Shown: positions 1-5,274, numbered from the stretch's first letter. The stretch: 5,418 bases of DNA from JBMNTU01 sp050945895 (GCA_050945895.1 JBMNTU010000119.1:1-5418), one strand, 5' to 3'. The notes: generated from the sequence alone by a model not told the origin. Numbers and translations: made by a program.

Positions 1-41
1 TTTACAATTATCTGCTCTGTTGTGTATTTTTTCCTTGCCAT
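1..41 (-). CDS. IS3-family transposase OrfA, N-terminal fragment (runs off window)
   Basis: Read on the minus strand from the ATG at 41, the first 13 codons give MARKKYTTEQIIV before the window ends. This is the characteristic start of IS3-family OrfA proteins, the small helix-turn-helix subunit that binds the element's ends and is usually fused to OrfB by programmed frameshifting. A strong AAGGAG sits 7 nt upstream of this ATG. The in-frame ATG at 47 is only about 1 nt from that site and is a poor choice. Only 13 residues are visible, so the family call rests on a short but distinctive motif and on the IS-like end just upstream. The helix-turn-helix, OrfB and the DDE catalytic residues lie outside the window. 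Confidence 0.72.
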   Translation of the reverse strand, partial: MARKKYTTEQIIV

Positions 42-117
42 CTCCATTCTCCTTCTTCGTTAGTTTATCATCACTCCACTAACTTTGGAACTGGTTCAAG
101 GATTGGGGGGCACGCCA
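1..117 (-). mobile_element. IS3-family insertion sequence, left end (partial)
   Basis: The element starts about 76 nt upstream of the orfA start, a normal distance for an IS3-family terminal region. Read on the minus strand, the outer end is TGGCGTGCCCCCCAATCC, which starts with TG and carries the C-rich block seen in many IS3-family terminal inverted repeats. The boundary is not certain: 112, 117 and 120 all leave a CA dinucleotide at the plus-strand edge, and 117 is my preferred reading. The opposite inverted repeat and the short target duplication are outside the window, so neither can be verified. It abuts a coding sequence that has no start of its own, which indicates insertion into that gene. 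Confidence 0.65.
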
Positions 118-437
118 GCAACATAGCCTATACCTATCCCCTCTCCGTTTCGCTGGATAAATCCCAGGAAAGCATCACGCTGGGCGAGGGGGATACATTT
201 TTCAGCGCGACGGCCACCGTAACCGCACCTGACGAAATTGGTACAAACCTCGTTTTCTGGAACATTGTGGGTGACCTTGACTCTATTGAGCTTGTGGATC
301 GCTCCAGCAAAAGCGGCGAGAGCGTACAGCTGCTGCAGGCCAAAAAGCCGGGCACCGTTACCATTATAGCCACCAGCGCGGCCGACACGCTGAAATCGGC
401 CAGCATGACGCTGACCATCAAGCCCGCGGATAAGAAA

Positions 438-500
438 GATCCTGTTGATCCGGTGGACCCAGTGGATCCGGTGAACCCAACAGACCCGGTGAACCCGGTC
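438..500 (+). repeat. Proline-rich (D/N/T)-P-V stalk repeat
   Basis: The DNA repeats with a 9-base period and encodes seven consecutive D/N/T-P-V triplets (DPVDPVDPVDPVNPTDPVNPV, with one P-T-D break). Such stalks hold surface domains away from the membrane through the cell wall. Slipped-strand copy-number change is plausible but cannot be seen here. Confidence 0.8.
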
Positions 501-521
501 CCAGGCTTGGTCAACACCTCC

Positions 522-635
522 TCGCCCAGAACCGGCGACAACTCTCCGCTTGGTATGTGGCTTGCGGCGATGGCGGTATCCGCGCTTTGCATAGGCGGAG
601 CACTGACCGCCAGAAAACGCAATAAAGCAAACGAT
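522..635 (+). other. Cell-wall sorting signal, SPRTG variant
   Basis: The C-terminus has the three-part sortase signal. SPRTG(D) is in the LPxTG position, followed by a hydrophobic stretch of about 20 residues (MWLAAMAVSALCIGGAL) and a positively charged tail (ARKRNK). The first residue is S rather than L. SPxTG/NPxTG motifs are known sortase substrates in some Clostridia, such as Clostridioides difficile SrtB. No sortase gene is in this window. Confidence 0.8.
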
Positions 636-683
636 TGACGGTGTAACATGTCAAACAGACGTTAACTGGCAAACATATTATAC

Positions 684-726
684 AAAAGGTGCCGCGCGAT
701 AAAATGGTTGCGCAGCACCTTTTTTT
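684..726 (+). terminator. Intrinsic terminator after the surface-protein gene
   Basis: The arms AGGTGC (687-692) and GCACCT (715-720) pair, then a C-A mismatch, then GCGC/GCGC (694-697/710-713), closing a 12-nt loop. Six T residues follow at 721-726, and four A residues precede the stem, so weak function in the reverse direction is possible. It lies about 46 nt after the stop codon and fits the end of that transcript. Confidence 0.85.
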
Positions 727-1077
727 ATTCAGTTGAATTGCCTTAAAAGCTTGCGGCAAACCCGGCCTTGACCACGCCATACGGAAGGATGTCAGCGTGG
801 GAACGCTGTAATGCTGCGGAAGCGGCAAAATCAACAGAGCAGTACGCAAACTACCGCAACTAAAATTGGAATATCAGAGAACCAAATTCCTGTTCGTATT
901 ATTCGCTCTCCTATAATCATGCTTGTATGCAAATTGTTATCCGGAAAACATACTGTGCAAATCAATGATATTGTTAAAATATTGCTGACATTTGTTTTAT
1001 CGGGCAGGCCCGATAACGCTTATTCTTAGGATGAACAAGATTATTAGTCAACCTTTAAAACTGTAGGCTGATTATGA
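727..1077. other. Gene-free stretch with a possible coding relic
   Basis: No ORF here has a start with a usable ribosome binding site. A GC-richer frame at 747-863 (+) reads as 38 protein-like residues (including TTPYGRMSAWERC) ending in TAA, but it opens right after a stop and has no start, so at most it is a gene relic. From about 864 the composition becomes AT-rich. The frame at 811-1029 lacks a Shine-Dalgarno sequence and resembles nothing I recognise. The only strong structure is the palindrome at 997-1016. Confidence 0.5.
997..1016. repeat. Perfect inverted repeat, 9-bp arms with 2-nt spacer
   Basis: TTATCGGGC at 997-1005 is exactly complemented by GCCCGATAA at 1008-1016, separated by AG. 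There is no T-run on either strand, so it is not an intrinsic terminator. The near-perfect dyad looks more like a binding site for a dimeric DNA-binding protein. It lies about 60 bp upstream of the candidate promoter of the DUF2695 gene. No cognate regulator is in the window. Confidence 0.55.
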
Positions 1078-1106
1078 TTGCTTTGAAGCATGGGTGAGTT
1101 TATACT
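1078..1106 (+). promoter_or_regulatory. Candidate sigma-A promoter for the DUF2695 gene
   Basis: TTGCTT (1078-1083) and TATACT (1101-1106) are 17 bp apart. The -10 matches 5 of 6 consensus bases and the -35 matches 3 of 6. The predicted start would leave a 5' leader of about 50 nt before the ATG at 1165. A small TGCTT/AAGCA dyad overlaps the -35 element and might serve as an operator, which is speculative. Confidence 0.45.
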
Positions 1107-1164
1107 TTAGTTAGCTTAAGAGACAGAAGATGGACGGGTAGATTTCATACTTTTGGAGGGTCAA

Positions 1165-1461
1165 ATGGACAAAGCAGAGCAAAAAAGAATAAAACGGGAA
1201 ATGCGCGAAAAAGAAAAACAAGCGTTTATTGATTCTTTGCCGATGTCAAAAGAGTTGTTTGATGAGCTGTTTGATAGGTTGGATGAAAAATTAGATAAAC
1301 AGGGTTGTGACGGGACCTTGAATATCACTTTGGAATTTTTGGAGAATAAGGGCATCCGCGCAAGCAAAGTTGTAGAGTGGATGAAAAAATATGGTGGTTA
1401 TTGTGACTGCGAAGTGCTTGCCAATGTAGAAGACCCTTTTAATCGATTCGGGTTATTTTGA
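1165..1461 (+). CDS. DUF2695-type small protein (98 aa)
   Basis: The function is unknown. The protein opens with a highly charged amphipathic helix (residues 1-20, rich in K, E and R), followed by a helical segment (28-47). A C-terminal block then carries CDGTLNITLEFLE (48-60) and VVEWMKKYGGYCDCEVLANVE (69-89 in two parts). The GGYCDCEVLxNVE ending and the earlier C-D-x-T-L match what I recall of the DUF2695 family. Cysteines 48, 80 and 82 could bind metal or form a disulfide, but this is inference. There is no signal peptide or membrane segment, so it is likely cytosolic. The ATG at 1165 is chosen because GGAGG lies 5 nt upstream; the in-frame TTG at 1153 overlaps that site. It appears to be a single-gene unit between its own promoter and the terminator at 1569. 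Confidence 0.8.
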   Translation: MDKAEQKRIKREMREKEKQAFIDSLPMSKELFDELFDRLDEKLDKQGCDGTLNITLEFLENKGIRASKVVEWMKKYGGYCDCEVLANVEDPFNRFGLF

Positions 1462-1568
1462 AGCATATTATTATGCAAAAAGCGAAATATGACAAAGCTC
1501 ATCATCGTCTGACACTAAGTCCTTTGTTTAAGCAAGTTTTCTAGTAGGCCCTATATGCGTAAGCTAAT

Positions 1569-1597
1569 AAAAAACAGCCATTTAAGGCTGTTTTTTT
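1569..1597. terminator. Bidirectional intrinsic terminator between convergent genes
   Basis: An 11-bp stem AAAAAACAGCC / GGCTGTTTTTT closes the 6-nt loop ATTTAA. It has a T-run after the stem on the plus strand (to 1597) and the mirror-image T-run on the minus strand. It sits between the DUF2695 gene (+) and the MATE gene (-), about 108 nt and 145 nt from their stop codons, and can end both transcripts. Confidence 0.88.
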
Positions 1598-1719
1598 ATT
1601 GCCTGTTTTAGATTTAAAGTTTGCAAAGCGCTGCCAGAACACACACGCTTCATCTTTCGGCAACAGGACTTTTTTACTTTTCTACCAGCAAAGATGCCTC
1701 TTGCATTTTTCGTTGTTAT

Positions 1720-1735
1720 CGCCAACAGGTTGGCG
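1720..1735 (-). other. Small stem-loop just after the MATE stop codon
   Basis: CGCCAA and TTGGCG form a 6-bp hairpin with a 4-nt loop, starting 5 nt after the TAA of the MATE gene. No T-run follows on either strand, so it is not a standard terminator. It could stabilise the mRNA 3' end or be incidental. Confidence 0.3.
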
Positions 1736-1740
1736 TTTAA

Positions 1741-3069
1741 TTATATCGGCTTCTTCCACTTTCCCTTCGCCCAATAAACAATTCCGATTGCAGCACATGG
1801 AACCGGGGATAAACTTTCGCCCCAGTAAATTCCTATATGCCCTAATACAATGCTTAGGCAAATTCCCATTAATATCCGTAATACCACAGACTGAAATATT
1901 GAATTGGCCATAGCAAAAAGCGAATGCCCCGTTCCTGTGGCAAATGAATTGATAATATACGCGACTACATATGCAAAACTGTTTATAGAACAGCATATAC
2001 GCAAGTACAATACCCCTTCGCTTATCACTTCCGGGTTGGAATCAAACAACGCAATAATCTGCTTGGCAAAAAATTGTATCAATATAATTACGCAAGCTTG
2101 TATAATCAACGACAACAGTATTCCTGTTTTCGCCATTTGCTTTGCCCGCCGCACATCGTTTGCACCGATGCACTGGCCTGTCGCTGCCGTAACCGCCTGT
2201 CCAATTCCCCAAACAGGAATGGCTGCGAATGTATTTACCTGCAAACCTATCCCGGCTGCTGCAGCAATCACTACGCCATAACCATTCAAAAGCCCAGCGA
2301 CAATAAGATAGGAAAAATTGAGTATGGTCATTTGCAAGGCAGTAGGCAAACCAATTTTCAATATAGCCCACACACTCTTCCATATAATGCGAACCCTTTT
2401 CCAGTCAAGCCCGAAGGTAGATCGTTTCTTTTTAATATAGACAACAGCAACGCCAACGGAAATCCCTTGAGACACGATGGTTGCTATTGCCGCGCCTTTT
2501 GTCTCAAGCCCCAACGCGCCAACTAGTAAGATGTCTAAAAAAACATTACTTATAGCTGCAATCGCAACGAATATAAGCGCACTTCTGGAATCACCCAATC
2601 CGCGCATGACCGCGCAAACAGCATTATAGCCGATAACAAACACCGTGCCAAAGCATATTATTTGCATGTAATCGGCTGCGTATTGATAGGCTTCTGCCGG
2701 TACTTGCATTGCGGTTAACACAGGTCGATAAACGAATAAACTACCAATCGTCAATATCAGTGCTGTTATGGCCGAAATTGCACATAGAGCACCTATCGTT
2801 TCACTTTGCTTCTCTTTATTTTTTGCTCCGGCATATTGCGCAACCAAAACACTCCCGCCCGTTGTAATTCCGGTACAGACAGATTGTATGATGTATCCCA
2901 TTCGGGATGCACTGCTAATTGCGGCGATTCCTGTACTGCCAACAAATCGCCCTACAATGATCATATCAACAACACTATATCCACTCTGCAGCAGGTTCGC
3001 CAAAAGCAATGGAACTGCAAAACGGGTCAACGAATAAAACGGCGAACCGCTCAGTAAATTACTTTTCAT
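1741..3069 (-). CDS. MATE-family multidrug efflux transporter (442 aa)
   Basis: This is an inner-membrane pump of the MATE family (NorM/DinF-like), which exports drugs or other cationic or aromatic compounds in exchange for Na+ or H+. The two-fold repeated fold is visible. Repeat 1 starts with PLLLANLLQSGYSVVDMIIVGRF (20-42 in two parts) and has GGSVLVAQYAGAK (71-83) and AVMRGLGDSRSAL (153-165). Repeat 2 starts near residue 240 and has GQAVTAATGQCIGANDVRRA (290-309). About twelve hydrophobic segments span the chain, and it ends in a basic KGKWKK tail. The length is normal for the family and there is no frameshift. The ATG at 3069 is preferred because GGAG (3078-3081) lies 8 nt upstream; the in-frame GTG at 3078 abuts that site. 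The gene is preceded by an elaborate leader (see 3096-3263), which suggests inducible expression. The substrate cannot be told from the sequence. Confidence 0.93.
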   Translation of the reverse strand: MKSNLLSGSPFYSLTRFAVPLLLANLLQSGYSVVDMIIVGRFVGSTGIAAISSASRMGYIIQSVCTGITTGGSVLVAQYAGAKNKEKQSETIGALCAISAITALILTIGSLFVYRPVLTAMQVPAEAYQYAADYMQIICFGTVFVIGYNAVCAVMRGLGDSRSALIFVAIAAISNVFLDILLVGALGLETKGAAIATIVSQGISVGVAVVYIKKKRSTFGLDWKRVRIIWKSVWAILKIGLPTALQMTILNFSYLIVAGLLNGYGVVIAAAAGIGLQVNTFAAIPVWGIGQAVTAATGQCIGANDVRRAKQMAKTGILLSLIIQACVIILIQFFAKQIIALFDSNPEVISEGVLYLRICCSINSFAYVVAYIINSFATGTGHSLFAMANSIFQSVVLRILMGICLSIVLGHIGIYWGESLSPVPCAAIGIVYWAKGKWKKPI

Positions 3070-3095
3070 ATTAATCACTCCAAACTATGCAAAAT

Positions 3096-3125
3096 AAAAA
3101 ACCATAGACAAAACATTATCTATGG
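3096..3125 (-). terminator. Leader terminator T2, just upstream of the MATE gene
   Basis: On the minus strand CCATAGA (3119-3125) pairs perfectly with TCTATGG (3102-3108) around a 10-nt loop, and TTTTTT follows immediately (3096-3101), then ATTTTG. It lies only about 27 nt before the MATE start codon, so it would stop transcription before the gene unless disrupted. Its 5' arm can alternatively pair with the 3' arm of T1. Confidence 0.75.
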
Positions 3126-3145
3126 CATTCTTTTCGTCTCACAGC

Positions 3146-3176
3146 AAAAAACCATCAGAAGATTTCTCTGAAATGG
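3146..3176 (-). terminator. Leader terminator T1 (conditional)
   Basis: On the minus strand CCA (3174-3176), a 2-nt bulge and TCAGA (3167-3171) pair with TCTGA (3155-3159) and TGG (3152-3154) around a 7-nt loop, followed by TTTTTT (3146-3151). The stem is modest, as expected for a conditional terminator. Its 5' portion CCATTT is also the 3' end of the antiterminator helix, so the two cannot coexist. Confidence 0.68.
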
Positions 3177-3233
3177 ATTATAGCCGATGAGGTGTTTTTC
3201 TTTGCTCCAGACAATGTCTCATCGTAACCATTT
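3171..3233 (-). promoter_or_regulatory. Antiterminator helix of the MATE leader
   Basis: The 5' strand at 3233-3218 (AAATGGTTACGATGAG) pairs with 3191-3171. CGATGAG pairs with CTCATCG (7 bp), TTA with TAA after a 4-nt bulge, and AAATGG with CCATTT after a 1-nt bulge, giving 16 bp in all. The 3' end of this helix takes up the 5' arm of T1, and the 5' strand is codons 11-14 and most of the stop of the upstream ORF. A translating ribosome would therefore decide whether the helix forms. The pairing is read directly from the sequence; its regulatory role is inferred. Confidence 0.65.
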
Positions 3234-3243
3234 GAATGGAGCA
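3203..3243 (-). promoter_or_regulatory. Early competing hairpin of the MATE leader (anti-antiterminator)
   Basis: TGCTCCA (3237-3243) is the exact complement of TGGAGCA (3203-3209). The loop contains the whole 5' strand of the antiterminator, so the two helices interlock and would compete. This hairpin is transcribed first and would favour the terminated state when its 5' arm, codons 7-9 of the upstream ORF, is not covered by a ribosome. Confidence 0.5.
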
Positions 3244-3263
3244 TGGGCAATGCAAAGTTTCAT
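3219..3263 (-). CDS. Leader peptide (uORF) of the MATE gene, 14 aa
   Basis: The ATG at 3263 begins MKLCIAHAPFKWLR followed by TGA (3219-3221). AAGGA (3271-3275) lies 7 nt upstream, a good ribosome binding site, and candidate promoters lie just before it. The reading frame exactly covers the 5' arms of both the competing hairpin and the antiterminator, and its stop codon sits inside the antiterminator. That placement is the hallmark of leader peptides in ribosome-mediated attenuators of antibiotic-resistance genes. The peptide probably has no function beyond its translation. I do not recognise the sequence as a described leader peptide. A chance small ORF is possible, but the good binding site and the structural register argue against it. 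Confidence 0.65.
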   Translation of the reverse strand: MKLCIAHAPFKWLR

Positions 3264-3281
3264 GTGATTTTCCTTGAATTA

Positions 3282-3310
3282 ATTATATGTCAAGCAAAAC
3301 AGTATAGCAA
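3282..3310 (-). promoter_or_regulatory. Promoter(s) of the MATE leader
   Basis: Two overlapping sigma-A-type candidates can be read on the minus strand. One is TTGCTA (3305-3310), 17 bp, and a perfect TATAAT (3282-3287). Its start near 3275 would put the ribosome binding site of the leader peptide at the very 5' end. The other is an extended -10, TGC-TATACT (3301-3309), starting near 3294 and leaving a more normal leader. Both lie downstream of the rho terminator, so the MATE gene should be transcribed independently of rho. Confidence 0.6.
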
Positions 3311-3358
3311 GCAAATTAATAAGCGTAGCAGAAAAATCTAAAATTCGCACACTGATAT

Positions 3359-3405
3359 AAAAACACCCCAATTGTTTTTTAGTATGCCGTCCAACAATTG
3401 GGGTG
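3359..3405 (-). terminator. Strong intrinsic terminator of rho
   Basis: On the minus strand CACCCCAATTGTT (3393-3405) pairs perfectly with AACAATTGGGGTG (3364-3376), a 13-bp stem with a 16-nt loop, followed by TTTTT and then ATATC. It lies about 41 nt after the rho stop codon. No rpmE, which follows rho in many bacteria, is present between. Confidence 0.92.
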
Positions 3406-3446
3406 CCATTCTAACAAGCGGGGTATATTCCCGCTATTTTTTCGCA

Positions 3447-5102
3447 TCAATACCGGCTGCTGCCCGAATTATATCCTTCTTTTTCCCAGATTCGGAACCA
3501 CTCATGCAGCCGCATCAAAAACTCTTCATTTGTTTGTGTGCGTACGATCATGCTAATCAACTGCTCGGTAACCTCTGCGGTATTGCCGGATGAAAGCGCC
3601 TTGCGTAGCGCCCAGGTTCCCTCCAGCTCCTTTCGCGAAAGCAACAGGTCTTCGCGCCTGGTTCCCGATTTTGCCAGATCGATCGCCGGGAAGATTCGCT
3701 TTTCGGAAAGCTTGCGGTCCAGATGGATCTCCATGTTGCCCGTTCCCTTAAACTCTTCATAGATGATTTCATCCATGCGAGAGCCCGTCTCCACAAGCGC
3801 CGTCGCAATAATCGTCAACGAGCCGCCCCCCTCAATATTTCGCGCCGCGCCGAAAAAGCGCTTGGGTTTATATAGGGACGCCGGATCCAACCCGCCCGAA
3901 AGCGTTCGCCCGGATGGCGGCACGATCAGGTTATATGCGCGCCCCAAGCGTGTCAGGCTGTCCAGCAAAATGACGACATCCCGCCCGTGCTCTACAAGCC
4001 GCTTGGCCCGCTCAATGACCATATCCGAAACACGCGCGTGGTTTTCCGGCCGCTCGTCAAACGTGGAATAAATGACCTCCCCCGCAATAGAGCGCTGCAT
4101 ATCCGTCACTTCTTCCGGCCGCTCGTCAATCAGCAATACCAAAAGCTCCGATTCCGGATAGTTGGTGGTGATGCTGTTGGCAATCTTCTTAAGCAAAATC
4201 GTTTTGCCCGCCTTTGGCGGCGCCACGATGAGTCCGCGCTGCCCTTTTCCGATCGGGGAAATCAGGTCGATCATACGGATTGCAAGATCCCTCGACGCGC
4301 GTACGTTTTCCAGTGTAAACCGTTCGTCCGGATAGATGGGGGTCAGCTCTTCAAACGGCCTCCGGTTAATACAGTTCTCCACCGGCTCATTATTGACAGT
4401 TTCAATATAAAGCAACGCCAAAAGACGCTCTCCGTCCTTGGACGGCCGCGTCTTCCCCCGAACCTTGTCGCCGGTTTTTAAATTGAATTTGCGTATCTGC
4501 GCCTGCGATACGTACACATCCTTCGAACCGGGCAAATAATTTTCGCTGCGTAAAAACCCATATCCTTCCGAATGCACTTCCAGTATTCCCTGCACATCCT
4601 TACAGTCTCCGGTATTCAGTATCTCATTGACTGCATCGTTATTTGGAACATATTCGATGATCCTCTGTCGCTCTGCGCGTTCATCTTCTTCGCTTTTGTG
4701 CGCGTACCCCCCTACTTCCACTGCGTTTTCTTTATAGCCGCTGTTTTCCATCTCCTCCGGCATTTCCTGCACCGGCGGCGCCTCGTAGTTCCTTTTGGGG
4801 CGGCCTCTTTGCTCCGGCAGGCTTTTGTGGGCTACCTCACGTTTTTGGGGAAAATCATCCTCTGCTTCCTGCGCCGCGGGTTTATCCGGCGCAGCCATTT
4901 CAAACAAAGGAAACTGTTCCGCAATCATCTGTTCTTCCTCTTCCCGCTGCTCACTTTCCGTACTCTTATCCATTTCCTGAAGAAGCTCCAGAAGCTCAGA
5001 TTTTTTGTACTTTGTGGGCGACTTAACCCCTGCCAGTTTCGCAATTTCGCGCAAATCTGCAAGCTTTTTTGTTTCGAGCAAGCTCATATCCACCTGAAAC
5101 AC
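3447..5102 (-). CDS. rho: Transcription termination factor Rho
   Basis: Hexameric RNA-dependent ATPase/helicase that loads on C-rich, untranslated RNA and terminates transcription. Domain order: N-terminal helical Rho_N domain (about 7-42, KLADLREIAKLAGVKSPTKY); a charged, glutamate-rich linker (about 43-150); an OB/cold-shock RNA-binding domain (about 165-240, GILEVHSEGYGFLRSENYLPG at 172-192 in two parts); and the RecA-type ATPase. The Walker A motif is APPKAGKT (294-301), the catalytic glutamate is in LIDERPEE (324-331), the Walker B motif is DVVILLD (375-381), the Q-loop region is SGRTLSGGLDP (397-407), and the R-loop region is EEFKGTGNMEIHLDR (449-463). All key motifs are intact. At 551 residues it is longer than E. 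coli Rho (419), because of the linker. The GTG at 5102 has AAGGAG only 3 nt upstream; the ATG at 5087 (MSLLETKKLADL) is a real alternative with a more family-like N-terminus but a poorly placed binding site. Confidence 0.97.
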   Translation of the reverse strand: MFQVDMSLLETKKLADLREIAKLAGVKSPTKYKKSELLELLQEMDKSTESEQREEEEQMIAEQFPLFEMAAPDKPAAQEAEDDFPQKREVAHKSLPEQRGRPKRNYEAPPVQEMPEEMENSGYKENAVEVGGYAHKSEEDERAERQRIIEYVPNNDAVNEILNTGDCKDVQGILEVHSEGYGFLRSENYLPGSKDVYVSQAQIRKFNLKTGDKVRGKTRPSKDGERLLALLYIETVNNEPVENCINRRPFEELTPIYPDERFTLENVRASRDLAIRMIDLISPIGKGQRGLIVAPPKAGKTILLKKIANSITTNYPESELLVLLIDERPEEVTDMQRSIAGEVIYSTFDERPENHARVSDMVIERAKRLVEHGRDVVILLDSLTRLGRAYNLIVPPSGRTLSGGLDPASLYKPKRFFGAARNIEGGGSLTIIATALVETGSRMDEIIYEEFKGTGNMEIHLDRKLSEKRIFPAIDLAKSGTRREDLLLSRKELEGTWALRKALSSGNTAEVTEQLISMIVRTQTNEEFLMRLHEWFRIWEKEGYNSGSSRY

Positions 5103-5274
5103 ACTCTCCTTATATATAAAAAATTGTTTAATCAGTTTTACAGCGTGGTTTCAGCGTAAGAACAAAACCAGCCTCAAAAAAGTTGTACATTTTAAACCAT
5201 ATTACATTTTAATATTTCGTATGGAATAAAACACTAAATTATAGAAAGGATCTTCCCTATCGTTCTACTCAATT

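Larger units (their letters stand above)
118..638 (+). pseudogene. Sortase-anchored Ig-like surface protein, C-terminal remnant truncated by the IS
   Basis: An open frame runs from the IS edge to the TGA at 636-638, about 173 codons. The internal GTG at 267 is not a credible start, because clear protein-like sequence in the same frame extends upstream to the IS edge. The order is: a bacterial Ig-like (Big_2-like) domain from about 138 to 425, with alternating hydrophobic strands and a GTVTIIATSAAD-type core; a (D/N)PV stalk at 438-500; then the sorting signal SPRTG (522-536), a hydrophobic segment and a basic RKR tail. Proteins of this type are exported and covalently attached to peptidoglycan by sortase, commonly serving in adhesion or as structural surface repeats. 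The remnant lacks a signal peptide, a start and a ribosome binding site, so it is probably not expressed as a surface protein. If the rest of the gene lies beyond the IS, the element splits it. The window could also simply start at an assembly junction. Confidence 0.7.

Noticed and set aside
134..649. Minus-strand ORF with a collagen-like G-x-T/G-S-T repeat
   Set aside because: It is the antisense of the (D/N)PV stalk and Ig-like domain. The plus-strand frame has a recognisable domain and sorting signal, while this one has no ribosome binding site and no family resemblance.
986..998. 13-base identity TGACATTTGTTTT shared with 5371-5383
   Set aside because: Short AT-rich match in two unrelated intergenic regions with no extended similarity; most likely chance.
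811..1029. 72-residue plus-strand ORF
   Set aside because: No Shine-Dalgarno sequence, composition changes part-way, it spans the palindrome, and the product resembles nothing.
1473..1544. 23-codon ORF after the DUF2695 gene (MQKAKYDKAHHRL...)
   Set aside because: No proper ribosome binding site and no recognisable similarity; probably chance, though it could be a relic.
1599..1680. Minus-strand protein-like reading between the MATE gene and the terminator
   Set aside because: Part of its apparent protein character comes from translating the terminator stem. There is no start or binding site.
3070..3300. Metabolite riboswitch as an explanation of the MATE leader
   Set aside because: I find no signature of the common classes (such as ykkC guanidine, yybP-ykoY or preQ1) in the leader, and the uORF in register with the helices fits ribosome-mediated attenuation better. 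A covariance-model search would settle it.
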